Part shown: piece by piece, positions 54,193-63,887 of the stretch | Position numbering within the stretch: the first letter of the stretch is position 1 | Layout of the letters: each line of letters opens with the position of its first letter | Source: Phytophthora quininea | Lineage: Eukaryota; Oomycota; Peronosporomycetes; Peronosporales; Peronosporaceae | Direction: 5' to 3' | DNA length: 64,000 nt | NCBI GenBank assembly: GCA_011947345.1 | Contig: JAAVTG010000139.1 | Coordinates: 1-64,000, forward strand | Program-made: the position numbers and the translations under genes | The notes under the pieces: generated by a model | Databases searched by the model: none | What the model saw: the letters and a program-made list of their open reading frames with translations, nothing else | Told to the model about the DNA's origin: nothing

Positions 54193-54354
54193 TATTTGTG
54201 TGGATATGGCACAGTCATTTCATTTCGATCTTGCAGGACTTGAAGCACTTTCAGAATCGACAGCGTAGACGCAAGTAAGGAAGCTCCCAGGTACAGGGTG
54301 TGTCCTGTCACTCTCTCTTTATCGTCTAACCCCTCCCTTTGTAGCCTCTCAGCC
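54193..54354. promoter_or_regulatory. 162-bp divergent promoter region
   Basis: Separates the start codons of the amino acid transporter (minus) and the aminotransferase (plus). It includes a pyrimidine-rich tract CTCTCTCTTTATCG just before the latter. Confidence 0.4.
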
Positions 54355-55799
54355 ATGACCAAGCAGGTGCTGTGTATGAACCCAGGCCCCATCGAGTTCG
54401 AGCCGCGCGTGCTCAAGCCCTTCGCCATGGAGGGCATCTCCCACGTGGACAAGAGCGTCATCGAGGTGTTCGGCCAGTGCCTGGAGAAGATGCGCAAGGT
54501 CTTCCTGGCGCCCGACGGCCAGCCGCTGGTGGTGGCGGGCTCCGGCACCTTGGGCTGGGACATGGTAGGGGCCAACCTCGTCAACAAGGGCGATGACGTG
54601 CTCATCGTCAACAACGGTGGGCCTCTAGACCTTTACGTATAGTGTGCGTGAGAGTCTTCTGACCGTCTTTATGTGGCTAGGCTACTTTGGAGACAACCTG
54701 GCCGACTGTCTCGAGCGTTACGGCGCCAAGACGACCCACCTCCGTGGCAAGGTAGGGCCCAACGCTTTACCTTTTCTTGCGCTAGGCTTCTTATCCTTTG
54801 TTGTTGCTAGGTGGGGTCGCAACCGTCCGTGGCTGAGCTGGAGAAGGTCCTCCAGAGCAAGACCGCCTTCAAGCTGGTCACCATCACCCACGTGGACACT
54901 TCCACGGGCGTCCGCGCTCACGTCAAGGAGTTCGCCGCTGCGATCCGTCGTCTCCAGCCGGACGCCGTCATCGTCGTGGACGGAGTCTGCGCCACTGGCG
55001 GTGAGGAGACTCGCATGAAGCAGTGGGATCTAGACGTAGTGCTCACCGGCTCGCAAAAGTGCATTGCTGTCCCTGCTGGTCTCAGTCTGATGGTCATCCG
55101 CCCCAGAGCGCTGCAGCTCTTTGAGAAGAACACGAGCACGGTCAAGTACTACGTGGACTGGCGCAACTGGCTGCCGATCATGAAGAACTACGAGGCTCGC
55201 CAGCCCAGCTACTTTGCCACGCCGTCGGTCAACCACTTGTTCGCGTTGAACGAGGCGCTGGACATTCTGCTGGAAAACGGCGGCATGGAGCAGCGCTTCA
55301 AGGAGCACCAGCTGATTGGCGACGCTGTCAAGGTGGCCATGACGTCCCTAGGCTGCGGACTGGTGACGGCAGATGACTGTGGCGCCAACACGCTGACCTG
55401 CGTGCGCTACCCTGCCGGAGTTGGCGCCGCCGACTTCCTGCCGAAGGTTGTGAAGCGCGGTGTGTCGCTTGCCGGGGCCTGCACAAGCAGATCAAGACCG
55501 AGTACTTCCGCATCGGCCACATGGGCCCCAGCACGCGCCGTCTGGACCACATTCTCAAGACGGTGGAGGCGATCGAAGGCGCGCTCATCGAGTGCGGCCA
55601 CAAGGTCGCACAGCCCGGCAAGGCGGTCAAGGACCTGAAGCAGAAGCTGCAAGGCAGCATCCCGGTGCGTCCGGCCTGCGGCTACGCGTCCGTATACCAC
55701 GGCTGCCCCGTGCCGGCCAAGTGCCAGGTGTACTCCATTGGCACGGTGGTCGCGGCGTTCGCCGTGGGCTTCCTCTTTGCGCTCAAGAGCAAGTACTAG
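54355..55799 (+). CDS. Alanine-glyoxylate/serine-pyruvate aminotransferase with C-terminal membrane segment
   Basis: PLP enzyme of fold type I class V. Exon 1 54355-54616, exon 2 54681-54751, exon 3 54811-55799; introns 54617-54680 and 54752-54810 are GT-AG and the phases fit. Motifs: MNPGPIEFEPRVL at the start, SGTLGWD, VVDGVCATGGEE (cofactor Asp) and LTGSQKC with the PLP-binding Lys. One base is missing in the G4 run 55474-55477; restoring it gives GGLHKQIKTEYFRIGHMG. After the catalytic domain (about residue 380) come a Cys/Pro-rich linker and a hydrophobic stretch SIGTVVAAFAVGFLFAL ending KSKY. No canonical peroxisomal SKL is present, so tail-anchoring is possible. Confidence 0.88.
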
Positions 55800-56055
55800 A
55801 TGGACGTTAGTCTAGGGAGGAAAGTGTGACGAGAAATGGACTTGTTGCTGGATGCAGACGCAGGTGTTGTTGCTGGAACTGGATGCGACAAAAGGTGACC
55901 TGGGGGAACTGCAGCAGATACCGGCAGAGGACGCTGCCAGATGAGTGCCAAGTGGAGACTTGACCGTCGAAACTGAAGTTGCACGTCTATGCCCAAGCGT
56001 GCTCTCGTCCGCCCGTTATGAGGACGGTGTCAGCACTTCCCAAATCTCCACAACG

Positions 56056-57052
56056 ATGGACAAGAAGGACCTGCAGAACTTGGTCTGCGGCGGCAGTGCG
56101 TGTCCTGTGAATAATGCCCTCGATTTAATACCCGCTGCTAACGTTTCATGTTGGTTTGCTGTGTAGTCGCTGGTTGTGCTTCGCGTACGACAGTGGCCCC
56201 ACTTGAGCGGCTAAAGATCCTGTTGCAGGTGCAGGACTACATCAAGAAGGGCGGGGCAGAGGCTTCTGCTTCTCCTGCCAAGTACCGCACCATCGGTCAA
56301 TCGTTGCGGCAGATTCACGCGGAGGAAGGCTTGAAGGGGTATTTCAAAGGCAACGGCGCCAACTGCGTCCGTGTCTTCCCTACGTGGCCATCCAATTCGC
56401 TGCGTTCGAGAAGCTCAAGCCGCTGCTGATTTCCGATGGTGCAGAGTCGCTGAGCTCACTGCAAAAGCTTCTCGGTGGTGCAATTGCTGGCGTAGTCTCA
56501 GTCTGCTGCACATATCCTTTGGATGCCGCTCGTGCAAGGCTGACCGTGCAAGGAGGGCTGGCCAACACCGCTCACACCGGCATTTTGAATGTGCTGACGA
56601 CGGTGGTCAAGACGGAAGGTGTGCGCGGCGTCTACAGAGGGATGCTACCTACGATTTGGGGCATTGCTCCTTACGTGGGGCTGAATTTCACGGTGTTTGA
56701 GACCCTGCGGGCGACGGTGCCGCGGAATGACCATGGCGACCCCAACGCAATGTATTTGCTAGCTTGCGGAGCTGTTGCTGGTGCGTGTGGTCAGACTGCG
56801 GCATACCCGATGGACATTCTTCGCCGGCGCTTCCAACTGAGTGCCATGCGAGGAAACGCGACGGAATACACAAGCACACTGGGCGGACTGCGTACAATCG
56901 TGCGTGAAGAAGGCGTCCGTGGCTTGTACAAGGGACTTATCCCGAACTTCATCAAGGTGGTGCCGTCGATAGCCATCATGTTCACTACGAATGAGCTGCT
57001 CAAGCGAGGCATCAAGAAGTTTGACGTGGGAATGACATCTCCAATAGAATAG
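56056..57052 (+). CDS. Mitochondrial carrier family (SLC25) protein, two exons, one frameshift
   Basis: An inner-membrane metabolite carrier. Exon 1 56056-56095, intron 56096-56166, exon 2 56167-57052; the splice restores LVCGGIAGCASRTTVAPLER. The three signature motifs are PLERLK, PLDAAR and PMDILR, one per repeat of about 100 residues, each followed by the GxxGxYRG/YKG type segment. One base is missing in the C3 run 56378-56380 (VFPYVAIQF). About 308 residues, normal for the family. The sequence style is closest to the CoA/adenine-nucleotide branch (SLC25A42/A16, SLC25A24), but the substrate is not certain. It converges with the THOC6-like gene, 33 bp between stops. Confidence 0.88.
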
Positions 57053-57085
57053 AGACGACATAATGGACGTTTAGAATTGTTCGGT

Positions 57086-58491
57086 CTACTGCAGAGCGCG
57101 AGAACTCGACTCGTTGTCGACAACCAGCGAAAAGCTGACGACGCCAGGCATCGTGTAGATGTCAATAGCAGGAGCTGCACCGCCCACGGCAATCACATCC
57201 GTAGCGCTGTCTACCACGCAAAAATGACACGACGGCAGCGTCGAACGGGCCGCAGCCAGTAGCTGCCCCGAGCTACGATTCCACTTTTTGAGACTCGCAT
57301 CGTTGCCCACACTGAGCAGCTCCATGTGATGGAAGACGACGTCGTGGACATCACACGTCGTCTCGGTATAATGCACAGGAACTCGTGATGGCAAGTGCCA
57401 CATGCCCAAGAACCCGCCGGGCGTTTGATCTTGGCGTTGACCTTGAGACGGTCGCTTCTTACCACCGCCACACGCGAGCCACATCTCCGACTCATCGTGC
57501 GCTACAGCACCGACCCATAGCGACGGCGACGGAGTTGAAGGCGAAGCTGCTGCGGGCTGTGGACGTAGGAATTCCACCGTCTTGGCTTGACGTACATCCC
57601 AAATACCGAGTGTACCATCCTCTGAACCAGTGACGAGCTCTTGCGAATGCTGCAGGTGGCGTACGGCATGCAGATAGTCGTCGTGGCCGGTAAATTGCCG
57701 TGTGAACTGCTGCGTCGTGAGATCCCATTCGTGAGCGATGCTGTCACCGCCAGCTAAGAACAAGTGACCAGATCCCTTGCCGACAGCAATATCGTTGACC
57801 TCGCTAGCCGGTAGCAACGCCCCACGGAAGCCCAGCGTGCGCCGCTTCAAATGTGCAACGTACACAGGCGTCAACTTGCTCGAATTCGTTGGATCTTTTG
57901 CAGCAGCTAAAACCTCCTTCCACTTCCACACGCGGAAGTCCTGATCGCCTCCACTGTCATCAGCAATAAGAAAGTATCTTGTTAGACGTTGCAGTAGCAA
58001 CATCACTGCGTATGCAGCGAAAGTACCTGATCAAGAGTGGATTCTGGTCGTCTCCAGCAAACCGCAGCGAATAAATCTGCGTTGGATGCGCCTGGAACGA
58101 AAGATTTGGGCCTGGAAACGACGTCGCTCTGTAGAATATCAAACACAATACATGAGCATTGATCTTACTAGGCATTCCAAGCCTCCCACTTACTCTCCAT
58201 TGCCGACTTGGTCCCAATATTCGGGTCTCTGCGACGTGTGAGAAAACATGTGACATGTGTAAATCACCACAACGCGTTATATAACCGTTAACTCAACGCG
58301 CTAAATACCATGACGTCGCCGAGTAAGTAGACGTGCAGCAGCCCCACGCTCGTTGCGGCGACGAGCACCGTCTGGCCCTCGGACGCTTGCTGCGGAGCAA
58401 ACACGGCCTGGTACACGATCGTCTCGCTGGCCTGCATTTTGGCCCGCAGCGCTGCGCGGTACGCATCTTCGTCATACGTCGCCGGGTCCAT
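57086..58491 (-). CDS. THOC6-like WD40 protein, four exons
   Basis: Probable THO/TREX complex subunit, coupling transcription to mRNA export in the nucleus. Exons on the minus strand: 58309-58491, 58194-58228, 58027-58128 and 57086-57953. All introns are GT-AG (73-80, 65 and 73 nt) and the joined frame is 395 residues. Joins give LLGDVM-RPEYWDQVGNGE, NLSFQAHPTQIYSLRF and LLISGGDQDFRVWKW. WD-type repeats: GHDDYLHAVRHL..LVTGSEDGTLGIWDVR, then CDVHDVVFHHMELLSVGNDASLKKW. The AH..IYSL and LLISGGD blocks are those of THOC6. It starts 108 bp from the divergent EF-hand gene. Confidence 0.75.
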
Positions 58492-58599
58492 CGCTTGTCC
58501 TCGTTATATGACGCGCTTTGTAATCTGTTAAATCAACTATAGGAAACGGGCATTTTGGGGCATGGAAGTTTTTCTGGCATAAATAGTTGAGCTGCCGAG

Positions 58600-59201
58600 A
58601 TGCAAGCGAGTGGAGCTTCGCCGCCTGGAAGTGCGCGTAGGAAGAGCACAGTCGCCCTGAATCGAGTGGTCAAAGCTGATGCATCTGACAACTTTGAAGT
58701 GCCGCAAAATGTAAGTGTTATGATGGTCAATATTGCTTGCTGGGGGTGTATTGAAGAATTGTTTGCTGCTTGCTGTAGGAATTCGGAGGCGTGTTGGTGA
58801 CACCAGAGCAGATCCACACGGCGTTCCAGTTCCTGGATGTGGAGAAGAAAGGCCGCGTGACTTTGGACAACTTGCGGTCTCGCCTCGGCATCTTCTACGA
58901 TTCGATGAGTCTCAAGGACATTCGACTGCTGCTGAGTGAGGAGACCGAGCTTACCGAGGAGTATCTGCAGGCGCTGCTGCTGCCAAATGAAGTCAAGAAC
59001 TTTGACCCCGTTGCAGAGGCCTTCAAAGCCTACGATCCAGAGGAGACGGGCTTCATCTCGCGAGAAATGCTGCGCTACGTGTTCGAGCGACTGGGCTACG
59101 GCGCGCTCACTGAAGACGATCTTAACGTACTGATCTCGTGTGCTGACGCCGACCACGACGGCCGCATCAACCTCGCCGACTTCCGAGCCATGCTAGAGTA
59201 A
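58600..59201 (+). CDS. EF-hand calcium-binding protein (177 aa), two exons
   Basis: Exon 1 58600-58710, intron 58711-58778, exon 2 58779-59201; the join is QN-EFGGVLVTPEQI. The first 37 residues are basic and Ser-rich. Three or four EF-hand helices follow: DVEKKGRVTLDNL and DPEETGFISREML have incomplete loops, while DADHDGRINLADF is near-canonical but ends in Asp rather than Glu at position 12. Size and layout resemble calmodulin/centrin-like proteins. Probably only one site binds calcium tightly (inference). The start is shared in a divergent arrangement with the THOC6-like gene. Confidence 0.8.
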
Positions 59202-59333
59202 AATACGCTTCATTCTCTCTTTCCTACTGTCTTCTTCACAGCGTCGCCAAACTATTGGAGCCGCTCTGCAGCTCTCAAAGTCCTTCTAATATTGCAGGCA
59301 CTGTCATTCATCTGACTAGTAACTCCTTCATCG

Positions 59334-59702
59334 TCAGTACCGAGTGCTAGAACTTCTTGGCCTTCTATTTCTTCTTGCCCTTGTCCTTTTGCCCTTGCCG
59401 TTGGCATTAGCGTTGGCGTCGCCACCTTCCGCCTTCATGGCCGCCTTACGGGCGATTTTCTCCTGGAGGGCCTTGGCGTCAGCCTCCCTCTTGGCCAGAG
59501 GGTTGCCGGCGCTGGCAGACTTGGTGTGCTTAGCCTGACGAGCCTGAGCGCGCTGTGTCATAAGTACCGACAATATATGCGCAAGATTTCGTGAGTTTTC
59601 AGCCGATTCCGACGAGAAAGAGGTCGATAGTAAAGACGAGATGATGGAGAAGACGAAGATACGTACGGCACGGTCCGTGTCTCGCTGGTTGCCGCGTGTC
59701 AT
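59334..59702 (-). CDS. SERF/4F5-like small basic protein, two exons
   Basis: Exon 1 59667-59702 encodes MTRGNQRDTDRA, the hallmark N-terminus of the SERF (4F5) family. Intron 59553-59666 (114 nt) leads to exon 2, RAQARQAKHTKSASAGN then a Lys/Ala-rich helix. As printed the frame ends at 59334 with an Arg-rich tail. If one base is missing in the T4 run 59387-59390 the protein would instead end with the Lys-rich KGKKK at a stop near 59365, which fits the family better. SERF proteins modulate protein aggregation and RNA-rich condensates. Confidence 0.7.
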   Translation of the reverse strand: MTRGNQRDTDRAVRIFVFSIISSLLSTSFSSESAENSRNLAHILSVLMTQRAQARQAKHTKSASAGNPLAKREADAKALQEKIARKAAMKAEGGDANANANGKGKRTRARRNRRPRSSSTRY

Positions 59703-59904
59703 CGCTCCTGAATCGCTTCTTGCCGCCGTCCGAGGAATTCCTGAAATGAGCCAACCGACGCATCAGTGGCCAGTGGTGTGGCACAGAACACCAATCAACA
59801 TGTCGCATAGGTTGATACTCTATAAAGTTCGCGATAATACGTGATAAACTGCTGTGTCGACGCTTGTCAGAAGAAACGTTCAAACGTGCAGCTCCGTCGC
59901 AGTG

Positions 59905-61190
59905 ATGCTCTCTTTAGCTTCCAGCATTAGACGCCGACCGAGGCCGAACAAGGGAGACGCCTGGAGGAGGATCATCCACGAGACGCTGGAGGCCAAGCAG
60001 CTGCAGAGCGAGAGCGACACGTCGTTCATGTCGCCCCAACACTCGGAAATTACGGAGCCCGTCGAGAACGACACGGTTTTCACCGAGAATGAGGAGATTG
60101 CAAGCCCCATGAGCAGCATTTTAACGCCATTTCGACGCTTGGAGTTTGGCGAGTCGGAGGAGGACGAGGAGAGTGACTACAAACTGTCAGAAGACGAAGA
60201 AGAGCAGGCCGAAGAGGACGAGGGAGATGGCAGCAGCGACAGTGAGGGAGAAGGGGAACCTGATGACGACAGTAGATACTGGGGCAGCAGTGAAGATAAA
60301 TTGCAGTGGGAGAAGCGCTACAAGAGGAAGGATGCAGCCTTTAGGCGGAGGTTCGGCTGCGGGATTGACACGGCGTTGTTGCCAGAGACGAAGTGGAAGT
60401 TCAAGACGGAGGCTCCGCCGAAGAAGACCAGTCCGTACAAGGTAGTGCTAGCTGTCCTTCTGGTAGCGTTTCTGGTGCAATTAGCGTTTGTGTATTCGGC
60501 GTCATCTTGGGCGTTTTCCATGGTGGCGTGGCGACCGACGGCTATCGATGACGCTGTGGATGCGACTGATGAGGTTAATGCTGAGCCAGAAGTGTTGGAT
60601 ACGCAGCAGATACAAACTTTGCAAGAACCGGTGCCCGAACATGTGAAAACGGGGCTGCAACTGTGCTCCACGCTTGTGAGGAAGGTCGTTAAATCTCAAC
60701 GCGACGCTACGGCAACACAACATGCGCTGCGCGCCTGCGATATCGCCGTGAAGTTTGCACCGCAGAGATCACGTGAAGCCATCGAGGCGCGAGTCCTTCG
60801 TGGTGACTTGCGCAGTTTACTCTCCAGCTTCGATGGTGCTGATGAGGACTACCAAGCTGCGTGGCTGCTAGTGGAGGACATCACAGGCAGCAATGTTGGC
60901 GTGAAGCTGTCGCCAACGTTGCAGCAAGACTTGGACCTGAAAGCTGTTGCAAACCGATGGACACAGCTGTACAAGACCAAGAGTTTCAAGGAACTGCGTG
61001 AAGAAGCCAAGGCGCGTGCAGTCGTGTCGGATGAGTCTACGATATCAGAAGCTGCAATCAGCGAGCTGGCAAGCGACTGGTTGCAGGCTTTCAAAAGAGC
61101 AAGCCAGTCTTGGACGTGCTCACGAACCAGCGCAGCTGGACGCTGCGTCGCCTCACATACGAAGCTGTGGACGACGATGACAACCTGTAA
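59905..61190 (+). CDS. Acidic single-pass membrane protein with helical C-terminal domain, one frameshift
   Basis: Start ATG 59905 (MLSLASSIRRRPRPNKGDAW). Residues 60-130 are extremely acidic (runs of Glu/Asp/Ser), residues 140-180 basic. One membrane span (VVLAVLLVAFLVQLAFVYS) lies at about 195-213. The rest is an alpha-helical, TPR-like lumenal or cytosolic domain (ALRACDIAVKFAPQ; EAIEARVLRGDLRSLL; YQAAWLLVEDI). A missing base in the A4 run 61093-61096 would change the end from a Ser/Thr-rich tail (stop 61203) to NQRSWTLRRLTYEAVDDDDNL with TAA at 61188. Family not recognised. Confidence 0.65.
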
Positions 61191-61242
61191 ATCGACAGTA
61201 TAATCAAATGAATCGAACGAGTCGCTTCGTATTGTAACTGAT

Positions 61243-62145
61243 CTATTCGTCCTCCTCCGCGTCTTCTTCATCGTCGTCGCTTTCTCCGTCCGCTTCCTCT
61301 TCACTGCTTTCCTCCTCCTTGTGCTCCTTCTCATTTTGATCTTCATCAACTTGAAGCGTTTTTGCCTTCTCCTTGAGCTCTTTTACTTTCTCTGGTTGCT
61401 TCTGATGGTGCTCCAAGTACTCGACCAAGTCGACAACAAACTCGCTCGTTTCGGGACTCAGTTCGATCGCCTTCTCCAAACATTTCGCCACTTTCTTGTC
61501 AAACATATCACTACCTTTACCCGCGCTCCTCGCGCGACGCATATTCGCCAAATTATAATGCAAATTCGCTTTCTTTGGGAACCTCTTCGTAGCGTCTTCA
61601 AAAACTGCCACAACAGCGTCCAGATCTCCTTGATTTGCGTAAGTTTCAGCGAGTGCTGCGAGAGTCACCCCATACGCCTGCATCAGCTCCTCTGCGTCTT
61701 CATCTTTCTCAATTTCTTTGGCACTGATTTCTAGTGCTTTCTCGTACATTATCACCGCCTCCTTCTGCTGGCCCATGGCTGCGTGACTGAGCCCCAGTCG
61801 GAACCAAATTGAAGCATCTAGTTGACCGTCCGACAGCTCCGAGGCCTGTTTGTACCACTTCAAACCGTGCTCGAATTGTGAGTTGGCACAGTAAACGTCT
61901 GCCAAGTGCGTGATAGCCCCCAAGTGCGTCGGATCACATTGCACCGCTCGGTTGAATGCTGTCAAGGCTCCGTCGTAGCTTTCCAGCTGCTGAAAGGCCA
62001 AACCGGCCGACATGGCGTCATTAAAACCCAGCGAATCGATCTCCACGTCCGTCTCAGTAGCGTCTTCTTGCTTCTCCTGCTTCAGCTTCTTGTTACTGGT
62101 GCTAGACGCAGCCCCCGAGCGCTTCTTGTTCTTGTTCTTGCCCAT
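61243..62145 (-). CDS. TPR protein with acidic tail (300 aa)
   Basis: Open from ATG 62145 (MGKNKNKKRSG) to 61243. A basic N-terminus of 28 residues is followed by tetratricopeptide repeats: SAGLAFQQLESYDGALTAFNRAVQCDP, HLADVYCANSQFEHGLKWYKQA, GLSHAAMGQQKEAVIMYEKAL, LAETYANQGDLDAVVAVFEDA and LANMRRA..CLEKAIELSPE are in TPR register (about residues 45-245). The last 40 residues are a Glu/Asp/Ser tract. This layout is common in nucleolar or histone-binding chaperones; that role is inference. It converges with the acidic membrane protein gene. Confidence 0.8.
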   Translation of the reverse strand: MGKNKNKKRSGAASSTSNKKLKQEKQEDATETDVEIDSLGFNDAMSAGLAFQQLESYDGALTAFNRAVQCDPTHLGAITHLADVYCANSQFEHGLKWYKQASELSDGQLDASIWFRLGLSHAAMGQQKEAVIMYEKALEISAKEIEKDEDAEELMQAYGVTLAALAETYANQGDLDAVVAVFEDATKRFPKKANLHYNLANMRRARSAGKGSDMFDKKVAKCLEKAIELSPETSEFVVDLVEYLEHHQKQPEKVKELKEKAKTLQVDEDQNEKEHKEEESSEEEADGESDDDEEDAEEDE

Positions 62146-62915
62146 GATCGATTGGCTACCGAAAATTTATCAATAAAGGCATTGTTTATTTATTCAATTT
62201 TTTAAAAATTCTAAGCGATGAACTGGTCCATCGAAACCAGCTCATTTCGCTCGTCCGTCCTTCAAAATGGTGCTTACCAGCTAGATCAATCGATATCGCT
62301 CGGGTATCTCCAACAAAAAATCGCCGCCGAGTTGTGTGCCCCGTGGCCGAGCGTTGTGGTCTTTCCTCTTTGCGGTTGATCCTACGCAGAGAGCACAAGT
62401 AGAGCAATGTGGTCGTCGCAGTAGTTGGTCGGCAATATCAGCTACAGAACTAATTCCATTCGTCGAAGAAGACGCAGAGGTCGACAACGAAAGAGTGGCC
62501 GAGCTTCGGTGGATGTATGGCAAGAGGAGGCTGCGAGTTGCTGGGCGGATTCGGATTTGGATTCTTCTCACACGCACAAGAGTTGGTGGCTCGCCTTGCC
62601 AGGTTTCGACTCACCGTCACCGTCCCAACTGGACTAGTCTTATCCTGTGGAGACTCGCTGTTTCCTCTTCAATCCGCTCCGCCGAGTGCCTTCGGCGTGC
62701 TCATGAGGCATGAGTCCCCTTGATCTACAACCTCATCGGTCGGTCGTGGCTGTCATGAAATTGGCAGCGATTGACGCGGTCTTCTTGTTGCAATCCACCG
62801 CTGCACCCACGCGCTGCTCTAATCGCGCCTGTCGACACCCCAGAGGACAGCGCAAGTCCGGCCTCATCAACTGAGACGTCTTCGCTCACTTCGGAATTCG
62901 CCTTCAACAGTCAAC
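62146..62915. other. Region between TPR and bZIP-like genes
   Basis: About 770 bp. A minus-strand frame at 62281-62577 has an Arg/Ser-rich start like a mitochondrial presequence, and a second minus frame lies at 62186-62407. Neither has a recognisable domain. The region must hold the divergent promoters of the two flanking genes. A small unannotated gene is possible but unsupported. Confidence 0.3.
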
Positions 62916-63887
62916 ATGAACATCTCGGATCTGCTCAATCTCTCGAGCGACGAGCAGAGCTCGCCAAACGCTCGGCCTGTGGAGGCCGTCCGGCTAAATG
63001 TCGCCGTCTCCATGGATGCAGCTTCGACTCGCAAAGCCAAGCGACCCAAACTCGGGCCTACCAGACCGCCCGCCAAGTCGAAAAAGCCACGAACCACCAC
63101 TCGCCTCGCCGTCGTCCCCGACAAGGAACGCAAGCGCGCGTACCGCATGAGTGCCGAGCAGAAGCGCAGTCGCCACGAGTTCCAGAACTTCGAGTCGCAG
63201 GTGTTCAATCTCACGTTGGACGTCAACGACCTCCGTCAGCAAGTCATGCACCTGATGGAGTGCCGCGACCTGCAGATCACTCGTCTGCTACTAAACCGCC
63301 AACGCATCGAAGGCGGCGTGCTGAGCATCGTCGACGACATTCTCTTTGGAAGGACCGACCAGCTCCGCAACGTGCACTCGACCGAGGAAGGCTGCAACTT
63401 CTCGCGTATGTTCATGGAACAGTCCGGCTCGTCGGCACCACCGCCCGGTGGTGTCTACGAGTTCACGCTGCAGATCGACACGCCCAACTTTAACCACCGG
63501 ACGTGCGTTATCGCCACCACTCAAGTGCTATCGTTCATTGAGGAGGACGAGGAAGGCGATACCGAGGACTCGGCTCAAGTCCGCGTAATCACCGGTGGGG
63601 CCGGTGGCTGTCTGGTTGAAGCTGTCGGCGAGTTCACGGGACGGTTCACGCGACAGATCATCTCGGCCATGTTCCCACACGTCCTGAGCGACGAGATGCT
63701 GGTGTCCCAATTGATCGGCTTGAGCATCACCACCCCAGCTCGTCTGCTCCTGTATTTCGACGCCAAGAGGCGAATCGTGCGCCAAGTGGCCCAAGCCGAC
63801 GTCTTTGCAGCACTCGCAGCTCTACAGGAGGCCCGACCGAGAGAGTTCGCTGCGCTCATGGGAGGAACCTACGAACCGGAAGGATAG
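62916..63887 (+). CDS. bZIP-like transcription factor (323 aa)
   Basis: Open from ATG 62916 (MNISDLLNLSSDEQSS) to TAG 63887. An N-terminal acidic motif is followed by a basic Pro/Lys segment (KAKRPKLGPTRPPAKSKKPR, probable nuclear signal), then a basic region and short zipper: YRMSAEQKRSRHEFQNFESQ runs into V..L......L......L at seven-residue spacing. Alignment to classical bZIPs leaves no Asn at the invariant basic-region position. Variant residues there are known in oomycete bZIPs. The C-terminal 200 residues (from ILFGRTDQL) form a conserved-looking globular domain of unknown function. Family call from overall pattern. Confidence 0.65.
   Translation: MNISDLLNLSSDEQSSPNARPVEAVRLNVAVSMDAASTRKAKRPKLGPTRPPAKSKKPRTTTRLAVVPDKERKRAYRMSAEQKRSRHEFQNFESQVFNLTLDVNDLRQQVMHLMECRDLQITRLLLNRQRIEGGVLSIVDDILFGRTDQLRNVHSTEEGCNFSRMFMEQSGSSAPPPGGVYEFTLQIDTPNFNHRTCVIATTQVLSFIEEDEEGDTEDSAQVRVITGGAGGCLVEAVGEFTGRFTRQIISAMFPHVLSDEMLVSQLIGLSITTPARLLLYFDAKRRIVRQVAQADVFAALAALQEARPREFAALMGGTYEPEG

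Noticed and set aside
58533..59156. 207-codon minus-strand open frame
   Set aside because: Overlaps the EF-hand gene on the opposite strand and crosses its intron; no motifs.
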